Notes: a model not told the origin generated them from the letters alone. Numbered from the stretch's first letter, positions 53,105 to 61,970 are shown. The stretch is DNA of 64,000 nt from Desulfatibacillum aliphaticivorans DSM 15576 (GCF_000429905.1 NZ_AUCT01000007.1:124001-188000), one strand, 5' to 3'. Program-made: numbers and translations.

Positions 53105-55333
53105 ATGCGAATAGCAGTATACGGCAAGGGAGGGATTGGAAAATCCACCTTGAGCGCGAACCTGGCGGCGGCGCTGGCCCAGGATGACAAGCGGGTGCTG
53201 CAGATCGGGTGCGACCCCAAACAGGATTCCACCAGGCTGCTGTTGGGCGGAACCCATCCAAGGCCTGTGCTGGAGTATCTGCGGGAGACGCGGCGGGAAG
53301 AGCAGCAATTGGCCGACATTCTCCATAGGGGCTGGAAAGGCGTCCACTGCGTGGAAGCGGGCGGCCCGGAGCCGGGCGTGGGCTGCGCCGGCCGCGGCAT
53401 CCTGAGCGCCTTTGCCATCCTGGAAAACCTGGGCTGCGCCTGGAGCGACTACGACGCCATCATCTACGACGTATTGGGCGACGTGGTGTGCGGAGGGTTT
53501 TCCGTGCCCTTGCGCAAAGGCTACGCCCAAACCGTGCTTGTGGCAACCTCCGAGGAATTCATGTCCCTTTACGCCGCCAACAACATCCTCCGGGGCGTTT
53601 GCAACATGGAGCAAGGCGAGCCCCGGGCCGTGGGACTGGTGGTAAACCGCCGGGAGCGGGAGGGGGACATCGAGGACGTGCGCCGCTTCGCCCAAGCCGT
53701 AGGAGCGCCTATTCTTGCGGTGATTCCCCGCAGCCGGGCTTTTCATGACGCGGAAAGCCAGGCGCAAACCCTGGCGGAAGCCTGTCCCGAAAGTCCGGAA
53801 GCCGAAATCATCCGCAATCTTGCACAGGCTGTGTTTCAGGCGAAACCCTGCCTGCCCCGGCCTTTGGAGGACAGCGCCCTGGAGAAACTGCTGCTGGGGC
53901 GGAATTCCAAGCCCGCCGCTTTTTCCGGAACGGATAAAGCCTCGCAAAACCTATTAACGCCTTTGACGCCAGGGCACGCCTCCTCGCAGAATCGCCAGGG
54001 CGCTTCCCGGTTTTTATCCAAAAGCCTGCTGGCCCGGGAGCCTTTGCACGGCTGCGCCTTTACCGGCGCCGTAAACACGCTCACGCAAATTCGCGACGCC
54101 GTGACCCTGGCTCACGGCCCCAAAAGCTGCAGCCATATTGCGGCCAGCACTATGCTATCCAGCGGCATGGCCTCGTTACGCAGCCGGGGCGTACGGATCC
54201 CCGAACAATTGAATCCGGTTTTGATCGGCACGGAAATGTCCGACGACGCCATGATTCACGGGGGCATGGACGCTTTTCGCGCCGGTCTGGGCAAAGCCCT
54301 GGCCATGGAGCCGGAAGCGATTTTCGTCACGACCACGTGCCCGGCGGGAGTGATCGGCGACGACGTGGACCAGGCATTGCCCGCCAAGGATGCATCAACG
54401 CCCCAGATCCTGCGAGTAACCACGGACGGCGACATTGAGGGCGACTATCTGCAGGGCGTTATCAACGCCTGTCTGGAAGGCGCGGGCGGGCTTATCGATC
54501 CGAAAATTCAGCCCGACGAAAATTGCGTGAATATTGTGGCGGAGAAAAACATCGCCCTGAACGCCGAGTCCAATTTTCGGGAAATGGAACGCCTGCTGTC
54601 CATGCTGGGATTGCGGGTGAACTGCCGGTTTGTACGCCAATGTTCGGTGCGGCAATTGCGGGAATTGCTTCGGGCGCCGCTCCAGCTTCCCGCTTACCTC
54701 GACCACCTGGGGCGCGTGCTCCAGGATTTTCTCACAGGCAAGTTCGGCTGCACATTCACACAAAATCCCTTTCCCTCCGGCTTTCACGAGACGGAGCGGT
54801 GGCTGCGGGAAATCGCCGATTTTTTCGACCGGGGAAGCCTTGCCGAGCAGGCCTTTGACGCCTTGCGCGGGGAATACCTCCAGGCCATCGACGATTTGCG
54901 TCCGCACCTGGCGGGAAAACGCCTGATGCTGGTGACGTATATTCACGACGTGGACTGGATTCTGGAAACGGCTTTTGACCTGGACATGGAAGTCGTCAAG
55001 GTGGGCATCCTGAACTACACCCAGGACAACCGCTATCGCACGCGCTATAAGGATCGGCTGACGGTTGATGTGGGATACGATCCCCAAAGGCGGGCCGATG
55101 ACATCATGAAACTGAAGCCGGACTTGTTTTTAGGCAACTACCAGCCCTCCGGGCTGCCGGAGACCACCCATTATGATACGGTCCCCCTATGCCCTAACAC
55201 GGGCCATTTGGGAGGCCTGGCCCTGGCCCAGCGCTGGCGGCGATTGATTAATGCTCCGTTGCAGGAGGGCTGGCGCAAGGACGAAGCCAGGCTTATGAGG
55301 GCTGAAGGAGTGAATCAGGGAGGCGCCTTATGA
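53105..55333 (+). CDS. Nitrogenase-like fusion protein: NifH-type reductase + NifD-type catalytic subunit
   Basis: A 742-residue fusion. Residues 1-260 are a NifH/BchL/CfbC-type iron protein: P-loop YGKGGIGKST (6-15), GCDPKQDST, the two [4Fe-4S] ligands Cys94 (GCAGRG) and Cys129 (VVCGGF), and VVNRRERE. A linker (about 265-310) leads to a NifD-like component-1 subunit with three cluster ligands: Cys317 (GCAFTGA), Cys342 (HGPKSCSHI) and Cys412 (TTTCPAGVIGDD). It ends in a Rossmann-like domain (MLVTYIHDVDWILETAFDLDMEVVKVG). ATG at 53105 follows GGAGGAATTC; the TTG at 53084 is less likely. The downstream gene supplies the NifK-like partner. Members of this superfamily reduce N2, chlorophyllide, Ni-sirohydrochlorin diamide or thioethers; the substrate here is unknown. 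No nifB, nifE, nifN or Cfb gene is near. Confidence 0.9.
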   Translation: MRIAVYGKGGIGKSTLSANLAAALAQDDKRVLQIGCDPKQDSTRLLLGGTHPRPVLEYLRETRREEQQLADILHRGWKGVHCVEAGGPEPGVGCAGRGILSAFAILENLGCAWSDYDAIIYDVLGDVVCGGFSVPLRKGYAQTVLVATSEEFMSLYAANNILRGVCNMEQGEPRAVGLVVNRREREGDIEDVRRFAQAVGAPILAVIPRSRAFHDAESQAQTLAEACPESPEAEIIRNLAQAVFQAKPCLPRPLEDSALEKLLLGRNSKPAAFSGTDKASQNLLTPLTPGHASSQNRQGASRFLSKSLLAREPLHGCAFTGAVNTLTQIRDAVTLAHGPKSCSHIAASTMLSSGMASLRSRGVRIPEQLNPVLIGTEMSDDAMIHGGMDAFRAGLGKALAMEPEAIFVTTTCPAGVIGDDVDQALPAKDASTPQILRVTTDGDIEGDYLQGVINACLEGAGGLIDPKIQPDENCVNIVAEKNIALNAESNFREMERLLSMLGLRVNCRFVRQCSVRQLRELLRAPLQLPAYLDHLGRVLQDFLTGKFGCTFTQNPFPSGFHETERWLREIADFFDRGSLAEQAFDALRGEYLQAIDDLRPHLAGKRLMLVTYIHDVDWILETAFDLDMEVVKVGILNYTQDNRYRTRYKDRLTVDVGYDPQRRADDIMKLKPDLFLGNYQPSGLPETTHYDTVPLCPNTGHLGGLALAQRWRRLINAPLQEGWRKDEARLMRAEGVNQGGAL

Positions 55334-56616
55334 AACAAGCAAACGCCTGTCTGCCTCCTGACAGCCTGACCGGCGCCATTATGGCTATGGAAGGCATTCG
55401 CGACGCGGCCGTGCTGCTTAACGGCCCCACGGGCTGCAAATTCTATCACGGCGCCATTGTGGAAGGGCAATTGCCGCGGGAAAGCTCCTTCGACCCCTTG
55501 CAGTTTCTCGAAGAGTTTTATTTTGGACAGCCGCGGGTTCCAGCCACCTACCTGGACGGCGACGACTACGTGTTCGGCGCTTCGGCCAAGCTGGAACGCA
55601 TCCTGCCGACCGTCGCCGCCAAAGGCCATTCATTGATTGCGGTGGTCAATTCCCCGGGCGCGGCCCTGATCGGGGACGATTTGAACCGGTTCATCCAGGC
55701 GGCCAACCTGGACATCCCTTGCGTCGCCGTGGAATCCACGGGGTATTCCGGAACCATGGAGGAAGGCTTCCAGGAAGCTGTCATCCAGACTTTACGGACC
55801 TTGAAGCCTCAGCAGAAAAAATCTTTGGAGCGCACCGTAAACCTTCTGGGGATTTCCATCTTCCAAAAGCATTGGGAAGGAAACATTGCGGAGCTGACCC
55901 GGCTTCTCGCCCTATGCGGTGTAAACGTTGGTGCGGTTGTGTGCGCGGGATCGAGCTTCGAGGAAATCATGGCGATGGGAAACTCGCAATGCAATGTGAT
56001 GGTGCATGAGGAATTGGGAGGCCGCATTGCAGAGTGGTGCGAATCCCGTCTGGGCCTTCCGACCATGCGTCCCATAAACGGCGCCCCCATAGGGTTTGAC
56101 CGGACCGAAGAATGGGTGCGGGGAGTCTGCCGGGCCGTAGGCGTCTCGCCGCAACCGGCCATTGAAGCCATAGACCAGGCCCGCATCCGCGGGGTGACCT
56201 ACATCCAAAGGCTGAACTCCCTCACGGGGCTTCCCAAGGGCGCGACATTCGCGGTCAGAGCGCCGGTTTCCATTGCCCTGCCCCTCACCCAATGGCTGCA
56301 CGATTATCTGGGAATGGCGCCTGCTGCGGTTGACCTGACCGACGCCGACTCCCCGCTCATGCCTGAAATGAAAGAGGTCCTGAACCGGGCCGGCGCCCTG
56401 GACGCTCTGGGCGTTACGGATTTTTCCGGCGTGGATATGGTTTTTGCGGACGGGGCTTCGCTGGCTCAAATTCCCAACCCGGAAGGCATGATGACAGGCG
56501 TTGAAATCGCCCTGCCTACCATGGGATATATAGACGTGGTGCACAAATGCCTTTTAGGCGCCCAGGGAACTCTGCACCTGATTGAATGGATTGTAAACGC
56601 CCTGAGGGATTGTTGA
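55330..56616 (+). CDS. NifK-like nitrogenase component-1 subunit, partner of the fusion
   Basis: A 428-residue protein overlapping the fusion gene by four bases (ATGA), hence translationally coupled. It has component-1 fold elements: Cys7 (NACLPPDSL) and Cys36 (LNGPTGCKFYHGAI) as cluster ligands, while the third ligand position, Cys in NifK and elsewhere TTCxxxxIGDD, reads VNSPGAALIGDDL without Cys. The last segment (MGYIDVVHKCLLGAQGTLHLIEWI) is the standard end of these subunits. The predicted complex would hold a [4Fe-4S] or larger cluster at the interface, three Cys from the NifD-like part and two from this subunit. SD not visible because of coupling. Substrate unknown. Confidence 0.85.
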   Translation: MKQANACLPPDSLTGAIMAMEGIRDAAVLLNGPTGCKFYHGAIVEGQLPRESSFDPLQFLEEFYFGQPRVPATYLDGDDYVFGASAKLERILPTVAAKGHSLIAVVNSPGAALIGDDLNRFIQAANLDIPCVAVESTGYSGTMEEGFQEAVIQTLRTLKPQQKKSLERTVNLLGISIFQKHWEGNIAELTRLLALCGVNVGAVVCAGSSFEEIMAMGNSQCNVMVHEELGGRIAEWCESRLGLPTMRPINGAPIGFDRTEEWVRGVCRAVGVSPQPAIEAIDQARIRGVTYIQRLNSLTGLPKGATFAVRAPVSIALPLTQWLHDYLGMAPAAVDLTDADSPLMPEMKEVLNRAGALDALGVTDFSGVDMVFADGASLAQIPNPEGMMTGVEIALPTMGYIDVVHKCLLGAQGTLHLIEWIVNALRDC

Positions 56617-56630
56617 ATCCCTTCCGTTTG

Positions 56631-57158
56631 CTATTTTCCCATTTTAAATAAGGCGAAGAGTTCCTTTTCGGTTTTGACCATGGCGGCCAGATGAGCGGCG
56701 TCCAGGATGTCTCCGTCGGTGTAGCCGAAGGCGCGGAGGGGTTCCAGGTCGCGGGGTTTAATGGATTTGGGGGATTTGAGGCTTTTAATCGCAAAAAGCA
56801 GCATGGCTTTTTCGTTTTCCGGCAACGGGGTTTCCTTGAAATCTTTAAGGGGCATATTGGCCCATTTATCCAAAAGGCCTTCCTTGGTTTTTAGCAGCCT
56901 CAGATTGAAAATCTTGCAGGGCTCGAATTTGAGGGCGTGTGCGGCCATAAGGCGTATGAAACAAACGAGCTTAAAGGAAAACTTGGAATGGCTTAGATAA
57001 TAGTCCTCCAGGCCCCGCCTGGCTTTCATGAGCCCCACGCTGGAAGAAAACATGCGATAGTGCTCCGGAACCTCAATCATAGAGGTAAGGAAATGGAGAT
57101 ATTCCTTCTCCAGTTCGCCCTGGGCGTCTTGGATGTCCACGGCATCAATTAACGGCAT
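56631..57158 (-). CDS. AhpD/carboxymuconolactone-decarboxylase-like protein, apparently without the CxxC
   Basis: A 175-residue helical protein; the ATG at 57158 follows GGGGAGGGGGG, better than 57182. The layout (IEVPEHYRMFSSSVGLMKA, then FALKL-like FAIKSLKSPKSIKPRDLEPLRAFGYTDGDILDA) follows the peroxidase-related AhpD/CMD family. The expected redox CxxC or CxxH is not evident (a lone Cys lies in EPCKIF). It may therefore be a non-catalytic relative. It is convergent with the nitrogenase-like operon and downstream of the TrmN6-like gene. Confidence 0.5.
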   Translation of the reverse strand: MPLIDAVDIQDAQGELEKEYLHFLTSMIEVPEHYRMFSSSVGLMKARRGLEDYYLSHSKFSFKLVCFIRLMAAHALKFEPCKIFNLRLLKTKEGLLDKWANMPLKDFKETPLPENEKAMLLFAIKSLKSPKSIKPRDLEPLRAFGYTDGDILDAAHLAAMVKTEKELFALFKMGK

Positions 57159-57178
57159 GCCCCCCTCCCCTTTCTTAT

Positions 57179-57934
57179 TCACGACGGATACAGCATGGCC
57201 TGGACTTCGTCCGTGTAGGCGTCAGCGTCGTCATCCCGGTAGATGAACAAGGGCCTTTCCACGGTAATCTGAGGACCGGCGCCTTTGACCGCCTCCACCA
57301 GCACCAGACGGGCCGGGGATAGTGTATTGGAATGCACCGCCCGCATACGCTTGGGCTCCAGGCTGTTTTTCGTCAGGCAATGGATTAACTCGGCCGTTCG
57401 GGTCGCAGGATAAACCACGGCGAACCGCCCCCCCTTGCCCAACAAACGGGCGGCGGCGCCCGCCGTATCCTCCAGGTTGGCCAGGATTTCGTGCCTGGCC
57501 GCCGCTTTTTGGGAGTCAGGATTGATCCTGCCTGACCCCAGGCGGCGATAGGGCGGATTGCTCACCACATAATCAATATTTTTGGAAAGGCCCTGGATGG
57601 GCGATTTTTTCAAGTCATGGCGTATAACGCTTATCCGGTCTTGCAGGCCGTTTTCCCGGACATTGCGTTCCGCAAGGCCGGCCAGGGAATCCTGGATTTC
57701 CACCCCATAGACTTTGATATCCGGATAAAGGCTTGTCAGAATCAAGGGGATGACTCCCGCGCCCGTCCCCAGGTCCACGATTAAGGAATCTTTTCCGCAC
57801 TGGACGAAATGAGGCAAAAGCACGGCGTCCAAAGAAAACCGGTACCCGTTTTTTTCCTGAAATATACGGATTTTTCCGCCAAGGATGGAGTCGTTGGTCA
57901 GATTGTCCCGGCCCGGGGCGTTTTCGTCAACCAT
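57179..57934 (-). CDS. trmN6: TrmN6-type tRNA1(Val) adenine-37 N6-methyltransferase
   Basis: A 251-residue class I methyltransferase. Motif I LIVDLGTGAGVIPLILTS near 45, acidic residue in VYGVEIQDSLA, the catalytic NPPYRRLGSGRINP near 117 (N6-adenine/N5-glutamine-type NPPY), and the N-terminal DSILGGKIRIFQEKNGYRFSLDAVLL typical of YfiC/TrmN6. ATG at 57934 overlaps the stop of the DUF721 gene by eight bases. Longer in-frame starts would lie inside that gene. It modifies A37 of tRNA-Val by homology. Confidence 0.82.
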   Translation of the reverse strand: MVDENAPGRDNLTNDSILGGKIRIFQEKNGYRFSLDAVLLPHFVQCGKDSLIVDLGTGAGVIPLILTSLYPDIKVYGVEIQDSLAGLAERNVRENGLQDRISVIRHDLKKSPIQGLSKNIDYVVSNPPYRRLGSGRINPDSQKAAARHEILANLEDTAGAAARLLGKGGRFAVVYPATRTAELIHCLTKNSLEPKRMRAVHSNTLSPARLVLVEAVKGAGPQITVERPLFIYRDDDADAYTDEVQAMLYPS

Positions 57935-58283
57935 TTTTACGGGCCTTTTTGGAAGACGTCTTCTTGCGGGTGGATCCTGTCTTGAAACGGATTTCCGTGA
58001 CCAGCCTGGCGCCAATGAGAGCGTTGATCCTCTCCATGATCAAGCGCTTTTCGTACTCCAATTGCTGGCTCCAGGGGGCGCTGGAAACCTTGACCATGAG
58101 CATGCCCTGCTTGAAGGATTCGGGCTGGGCGTTTTTGGCCGTGTCCGGGTCCACGCATTGGCTCCATACGGCGAAGATCTTGTCGATTTCAGGATTCAAC
58201 TTGTTGTCCGTCGCGCTCAGGATGCGTTCCAGGATTGCGGACAACTCTTCGGGGATCTTTTTGACTTTTCGTTTCTCTGCCAT
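57927..58283 (-). CDS. DUF721/DciA family protein
   Basis: A 118-residue protein of the DciA-like DUF721 family: a helical N-terminus (IPEELSAILERILSA), IFAVWSQCVDPDTAKNAQPESFKQGMLMVKVSSAPWSQQLEYEKRLIMERIN, and a Lys/Arg-rich tail. In many bacteria DciA loads or assists the replicative helicase. Translationally coupled with the TrmN6-like gene downstream. Confidence 0.82.
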   Translation of the reverse strand: MAEKRKVKKIPEELSAILERILSATDNKLNPEIDKIFAVWSQCVDPDTAKNAQPESFKQGMLMVKVSSAPWSQQLEYEKRLIMERINALIGARLVTEIRFKTGSTRKKTSSKKARKNG

Positions 58284-58371
58284 ATCTTGTTATGAATATG
58301 AACCGTGTGTTCTGTCAAGAGAAGACATGTTTTTCGCCGGGATTTCCGTGTGAGTTCCGGTCCGGTTTTCC

Positions 58372-58400
58372 TTGACCCCTGGGGGTAATTTCCCTATAAG
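58372..58400 (+). promoter_or_regulatory. Sigma-70 promoter of hflKC
   Basis: TTGACC (58372-58377), a 17-base spacer, and TATAAG (58395-58400) lie 43 bases upstream of the hflK start codon. Confidence 0.65.
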
Positions 58401-58442
58401 TTGTTTACATCTTCCAAACACTTGCAAAAACGAGGAGTTAAT

Positions 58443-59525
58443 ATGGCTTGGGACTGGGAAAAACTGAAAGAACAGCAAAACAAGCGCAAACCGCAACCGC
58501 CCCCGCCTCCCGGACAGGGCGGCGGAGGCGGTGGACCGGAGCCTCCCAACTGGGAGGAGATCCTGGACAAATTCAAAGGGACCAAACTGCCGGACATGTG
58601 GTGGCTGATCGTCATTCTGGCGGTTATCGTGGGCGTGGCCGCCAGCAGCATGTATACGGTTGGGACCAATGAAGAGGCCGTGGTTCAGCGCTTTGGCGAA
58701 CATGTGAGAACCACAGGCCCCGGCCTGAACTTCAAATTTCCCTTCAACATTGAAACCGTCAGGCTTGTTCCCGTGGACCGGCGCGAGACCGCCAAGTTCG
58801 GAATTGACGAGACGCCGGATAGAGACAGCTCCCGCTTTCAAGGACGGGAATCGGACACGGCCAGCGTGTCGTTAATGCTGACCGGCGATCTGAACGTGGC
58901 CCTGGTCCCCTGGAGCGTCCAGTACAGGATCAAGGACTCGTACAATTATTGCTTTAAGGTCGCCAATCCGGAAAGCACCCTGGAGGACCTGTCCGAAGCC
59001 ACCATGCGCCTTGTGGTGGGGGACAGCAGCGTGGATGAAGTTTTGACGGAGCGCAGCACGATAGCACAGGAATTCAAAACCTTGCTGCAAAAGGAACTGG
59101 ATGAAGCGGAAACCGGCCTGGAAGTGACTGCGGTCAACCTGGAAAAAACCATGGTGCCCTTGCCGGTCCAGCCTTCTTACAATGAAGAAAACCGGGCCGA
59201 CCAGGAAAGGGAAAAAATCATCCTGCAGGCCAGGGAGGAATACAACAAAGCCATTCCCGCCGCCAGGGGCGAGGCCGAACGGATCATACGGTCTGCGGAA
59301 GGCTATGAACTGGATCGGGTCAACAGTGCAGAGGGCGATGCCAACCGCTTTTTAAGCCTTTATGAAGAATACAAGAAGGCCCCGGAGGTGACGCGCAGAC
59401 GTTTGTACCTGGAGGCTATCGGGGAAGTCCTGCCCGGCATGGGGGACAAGTATATCGTGGATTCGGACCAGAAAAACCTGCTTCCTTTCCTGAACCTTTC
59501 CGATCAAAAGGAGGCGATAAAATAA
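58443..59525 (+). CDS. hflK: HflK, membrane regulator of FtsH
   Basis: A 360-residue SPFH/band-7 protein. A Pro/Gly-rich cytoplasmic N-terminus (PPPPPGQGGGGGGPEPP), a single TM (about 46-67) and a long band-7/coiled-coil domain outside the cytoplasm. HflK features: GTNEEAVVQRFGEHVRTTGPGLNFKFPF near 72-100 and a C-terminal YEEYKKAPEVTRRRLYLEAI. With HflC it forms the cage that controls FtsH access to membrane substrates. The start at 58443 follows GAGGAGTTAAT; a longer in-frame reading lacks an SD. Followed directly by hflC (TAATG overlap). Confidence 0.95.
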   Translation: MAWDWEKLKEQQNKRKPQPPPPPGQGGGGGGPEPPNWEEILDKFKGTKLPDMWWLIVILAVIVGVAASSMYTVGTNEEAVVQRFGEHVRTTGPGLNFKFPFNIETVRLVPVDRRETAKFGIDETPDRDSSRFQGRESDTASVSLMLTGDLNVALVPWSVQYRIKDSYNYCFKVANPESTLEDLSEATMRLVVGDSSVDEVLTERSTIAQEFKTLLQKELDEAETGLEVTAVNLEKTMVPLPVQPSYNEENRADQEREKIILQAREEYNKAIPAARGEAERIIRSAEGYELDRVNSAEGDANRFLSLYEEYKKAPEVTRRRLYLEAIGEVLPGMGDKYIVDSDQKNLLPFLNLSDQKEAIK

Positions 59526-60544
59526 TGAAACAAGTCATTGTCGTTATACTCATAATCGCCGCCGTGGTCGTTTATAGCTGCGCCTATACCGTAGATGAAA
59601 CCGAGCAGGTGATTATCACCTGGTTCGGGCGTCCCGTTGGCGACACCATTACGGATCCGGGAATTCACTTCAAACTGCCCTGGCCTTTGCACCAAGCCGT
59701 GCATTTCCCCAAAAACCTGCAGGAATGGGACGGGGATGCGGACAAAATCAACACGGACGACAAAAAGCTCCTTTGGGTGGATACTTTCGCCCGCTGGAAG
59801 ATCATCGATCCTCTGAAATTCTACAAGTTGACCAACGTGCAGGGTTTGAGCGACAAAGCCAGGATCGATAAGGCCAAAATAAAAATTTCGGAAATCATCA
59901 ACGCCAAGGTTAGGGATGAAATAACCAATAATTCCTTGATCGAAACCGTGCGCATGACCAATCGGAAAATTATGGTGGCCAGCCAAACCGCCGCGGATCA
60001 GGAAAAGGCGGCGTACAAGGAAAGCGCCGAAACCGGCGACGACGCGATTTCCGTAGTTTTTGAAGACGCCCGGTCTCTGGGCGAGGTGAAGCTGGGCCGG
60101 TCGGAAGTCATGCGCCGCGTCAAGGATCAAGTCAATGTGGATCTGGCGGATTTCGGCATTGAAGTGTTGGACGTCAAAATCAAGCGGGTCAATTACACCA
60201 AGGACGTGCGTGATGAAGCCTATCAACGGATGATCGCCGAACGTAAGCAAAAGGCGGAAAAAATCCGGTCCGAGGGCCGGGGCAGCGCAAACCGCATCAA
60301 GGGCGACATGGAAAAGGAGCTGCAGCGCATCAATTCCGAGGCTTACAAGACGGCTCAGGAAATCAAGGGCCGGGCCGACGCGAAAGCCACGGCCATTTAC
60401 GCCAAGGCCTACGGCGAGGATCCGGAATTTTATTCCTTTATGAAAACCCTGGATACCTATAAAGTAACCTTGAAGAAGGACAGCAGCATCGTGCTATCCA
60501 CGGATTCGGAATTCCTCAAGTACTTTAAAGGATCCGGGGAATAG
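59525..60544 (+). CDS. hflC: HflC, membrane regulator of FtsH
   Basis: A 339-residue SPFH/band-7 protein with an N-terminal TM (about 4-22), VDETEQVIITWFGRPVGDTI, GIHFKLPWPLHQAVHF and the long helical C-terminal domain (RGSANRIKGDMEKELQRINSEA, ADAKATAIYAKAYGEDPEFYSFMKTL). It partners HflK in the FtsH-regulating cage. Its start overlaps the hflK stop by one base. A strong terminator follows 32 bases after the stop. Confidence 0.95.
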   Translation: MKQVIVVILIIAAVVVYSCAYTVDETEQVIITWFGRPVGDTITDPGIHFKLPWPLHQAVHFPKNLQEWDGDADKINTDDKKLLWVDTFARWKIIDPLKFYKLTNVQGLSDKARIDKAKIKISEIINAKVRDEITNNSLIETVRMTNRKIMVASQTAADQEKAAYKESAETGDDAISVVFEDARSLGEVKLGRSEVMRRVKDQVNVDLADFGIEVLDVKIKRVNYTKDVRDEAYQRMIAERKQKAEKIRSEGRGSANRIKGDMEKELQRINSEAYKTAQEIKGRADAKATAIYAKAYGEDPEFYSFMKTLDTYKVTLKKDSSIVLSTDSEFLKYFKGSGE

Positions 60545-60575
60545 GCCCACCCGGCCTATACCGGAAACGACTCAA

Positions 60576-60612
60576 GGCGCTTCGCCAAATGCGGCGGAGC
60601 GCCTTTTTTTTT
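60576..60612 (+). terminator. Intrinsic terminator after hflKC
   Basis: GGCGCTTCGCC (60576-60586) pairs with GGCGGAGCGCC (60593-60603; one G-T pair) over a 6-base loop and is followed by nine T. Confidence 0.92.
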
Positions 60613-60628
60613 GTGCGTTAGTTGCGGT

Positions 60629-61087
60629 TTATGCTTCGCGCTCCCTGTACGGGTTGATGCTCAGCACCGGCACAGGGCAGGTCTTGACGACTTTTTCAGC
60701 CACACTGCCGAAAAAGACTTTTTCCAGTCCCTTGCGGCCGTGGGTTCCCACGATCACCAGGTCCATTTTTTCCTTATTCACGTAGTTCACGATTTCTTCG
60801 GAGGCGTCGCCCAGGACCACGGAGGCCTTTACCGTGGGCAGCGAGGAAAAATTCTCGGCGGTGAACTCCTCCAAACGCTTTTCGGCGCCGGCGATCATTT
60901 CCTGCTCCAGCTTGCTGATGGAAAGATCCGGCACGTACAAGGCCGTAAAATGCTCCAAAACGCGAACCACGAAAAGCAGGTGGACTTCCGCCTCGTGCTT
61001 CGTGGCCATTTCAATAATAAACGGGGCCATTTTCGGGGACACGTCGGACAAGTCAATAGGACACAGGATTTTCTTGAACATAAGCAC
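60629..61087 (-). CDS. Universal stress protein (UspA family)
   Basis: A 152-residue single Usp domain. The ATP-binding pattern is present: the DLSDVSPKMAPF start, ASEEIVNYVNKEKMDLVIVGTHGRKGLEKVFFGSVAEKVVKTCPVPVL with G-2x-G-9x-G(S) spacing. It probably binds ATP or a nucleotide. Convergent with hflKC; single gene. CTCCTTA on the plus strand gives the SD (AAGGAG) just before its start. Confidence 0.88.
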   Translation of the reverse strand: MLMFKKILCPIDLSDVSPKMAPFIIEMATKHEAEVHLLFVVRVLEHFTALYVPDLSISKLEQEMIAGAEKRLEEFTAENFSSLPTVKASVVLGDASEEIVNYVNKEKMDLVIVGTHGRKGLEKVFFGSVAEKVVKTCPVPVLSINPYREREA

Positions 61088-61269
61088 TCTCCTTATCTAA
61101 ATATAACGCCGCGTTAGATTTGAACCTTCCACATGTGTTCTCCCGGTCCGAGCAGGCATCGCCCTCTCGGATGATTTGATTATATCCCTCTTATTAATCT
61201 TTCTTCAACTTATAATATGGACCCTGCTGATATAAAATCAAGGCGGCCAGGCCGGTCTTGGATATTTTT

Positions 61270-61288
61270 CTTGACTAATTGCGTCAAG
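61270..61288. promoter_or_regulatory. Candidate operator of the winged-helix regulator
   Basis: CTTGAC (61270-61275), seven bases, and GTCAAG (61283-61288) form an inverted repeat about 83 bases before the regulator's ATG. The TTGACT inside it could double as a -35 element. Confidence 0.4.
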
Positions 61289-61370
61289 TAAGCGAATTTC
61301 AGGGATGTTCACTTATTGAACACAGAGGCGCCAAGGCCTTGTCTTTGTTAACCTCAATGAATTGCAGACC

Positions 61371-61970
61371 ATGGACACCCAGGACATACGGACCTTAAAA
61401 ATTCTGGAGGAGATCGAAAACGGACAGGCGCCCAGCCAAAGGGACCTTGCCGGCAAGCTGGACGTCTCTTTAGGGCTGGTCAACTCCTTTATCAAACGGC
61501 TGACTCAAAAGGGGTATTTTAAGGTCACGACGATTCCCAGAAATCGGGTGAAGTACATTCTCACGCCCAAGGGAGCGGCGGAAAAAGCCCGCCTGACCTA
61601 CGAATTCATCCAGTATTCCTTTACCTTTTACAAAAGAGTCCGGGAAAACACGGGAAAATTTTTCAAGGAACTGGAAGCCCGGGGAGTAAAGACCGCGGCC
61701 TTTTGCGGCGCCGGGGAACTGGCGGAAATCGCTTACGTCTCTTTGCAGGAGACTTCCATTTCCCTGGTTTGCATAATAGACGACCAATGCTCTAAAAGCC
61801 GCGTTTTGGGCGTACCGGTCAGGCCGCTCGGCCAGGCTGAATCCTTGGGATGCGAACATTACCTGATCACTGCGCCTGAATCCGCTTCCAAAATCAGGGG
61901 GTTTTTGGAAGACGCCGGCATTGCCGCGGACAAGATTTCCCTTGTGAATTCCTCAGGCAGAATCGTATAA
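61371..61970 (+). CDS. Winged-helix transcriptional regulator with Rossmann-like C-terminal domain
   Basis: A 199-residue regulator. Residues about 8-65 are a MarR-like winged helix (TLKILEEIENGQAPSQRDLAGKLDVSLGLVNSFIKRLTQKGYFKV). The C-terminal part (about 105-190) is a CoA-binding/Rossmann-like segment (VKTAAFCGAGELAEIAYVSLQ, ISLVCIIDDQCSKSRVLGVPV). Such proteins accompany exopolysaccharide or LPS loci in deltaproteobacteria. ATG at 61371 is preferred to the TTG at 61362; the SD is weak. Its downstream neighbour, the DUF5989 gene, fits an envelope-polysaccharide context. Confidence 0.75.
   Translation: MDTQDIRTLKILEEIENGQAPSQRDLAGKLDVSLGLVNSFIKRLTQKGYFKVTTIPRNRVKYILTPKGAAEKARLTYEFIQYSFTFYKRVRENTGKFFKELEARGVKTAAFCGAGELAEIAYVSLQETSISLVCIIDDQCSKSRVLGVPVRPLGQAESLGCEHYLITAPESASKIRGFLEDAGIAADKISLVNSSGRIV

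Noticed and set aside
52964..53947. A 327-codon minus-strand frame over the nitrogenase-like gene start
   Set aside because: The opposite frame carries unmistakable NifH motifs; this frame has no recognisable features.
53105..56616. Assignment of the nitrogenase-like operon as a true nitrogenase
   Set aside because: No nifB, nifE, nifN or FeMo-cofactor Cys/His context was seen, the NifH part is fused, and the NifK-like subunit lacks the third Cys.
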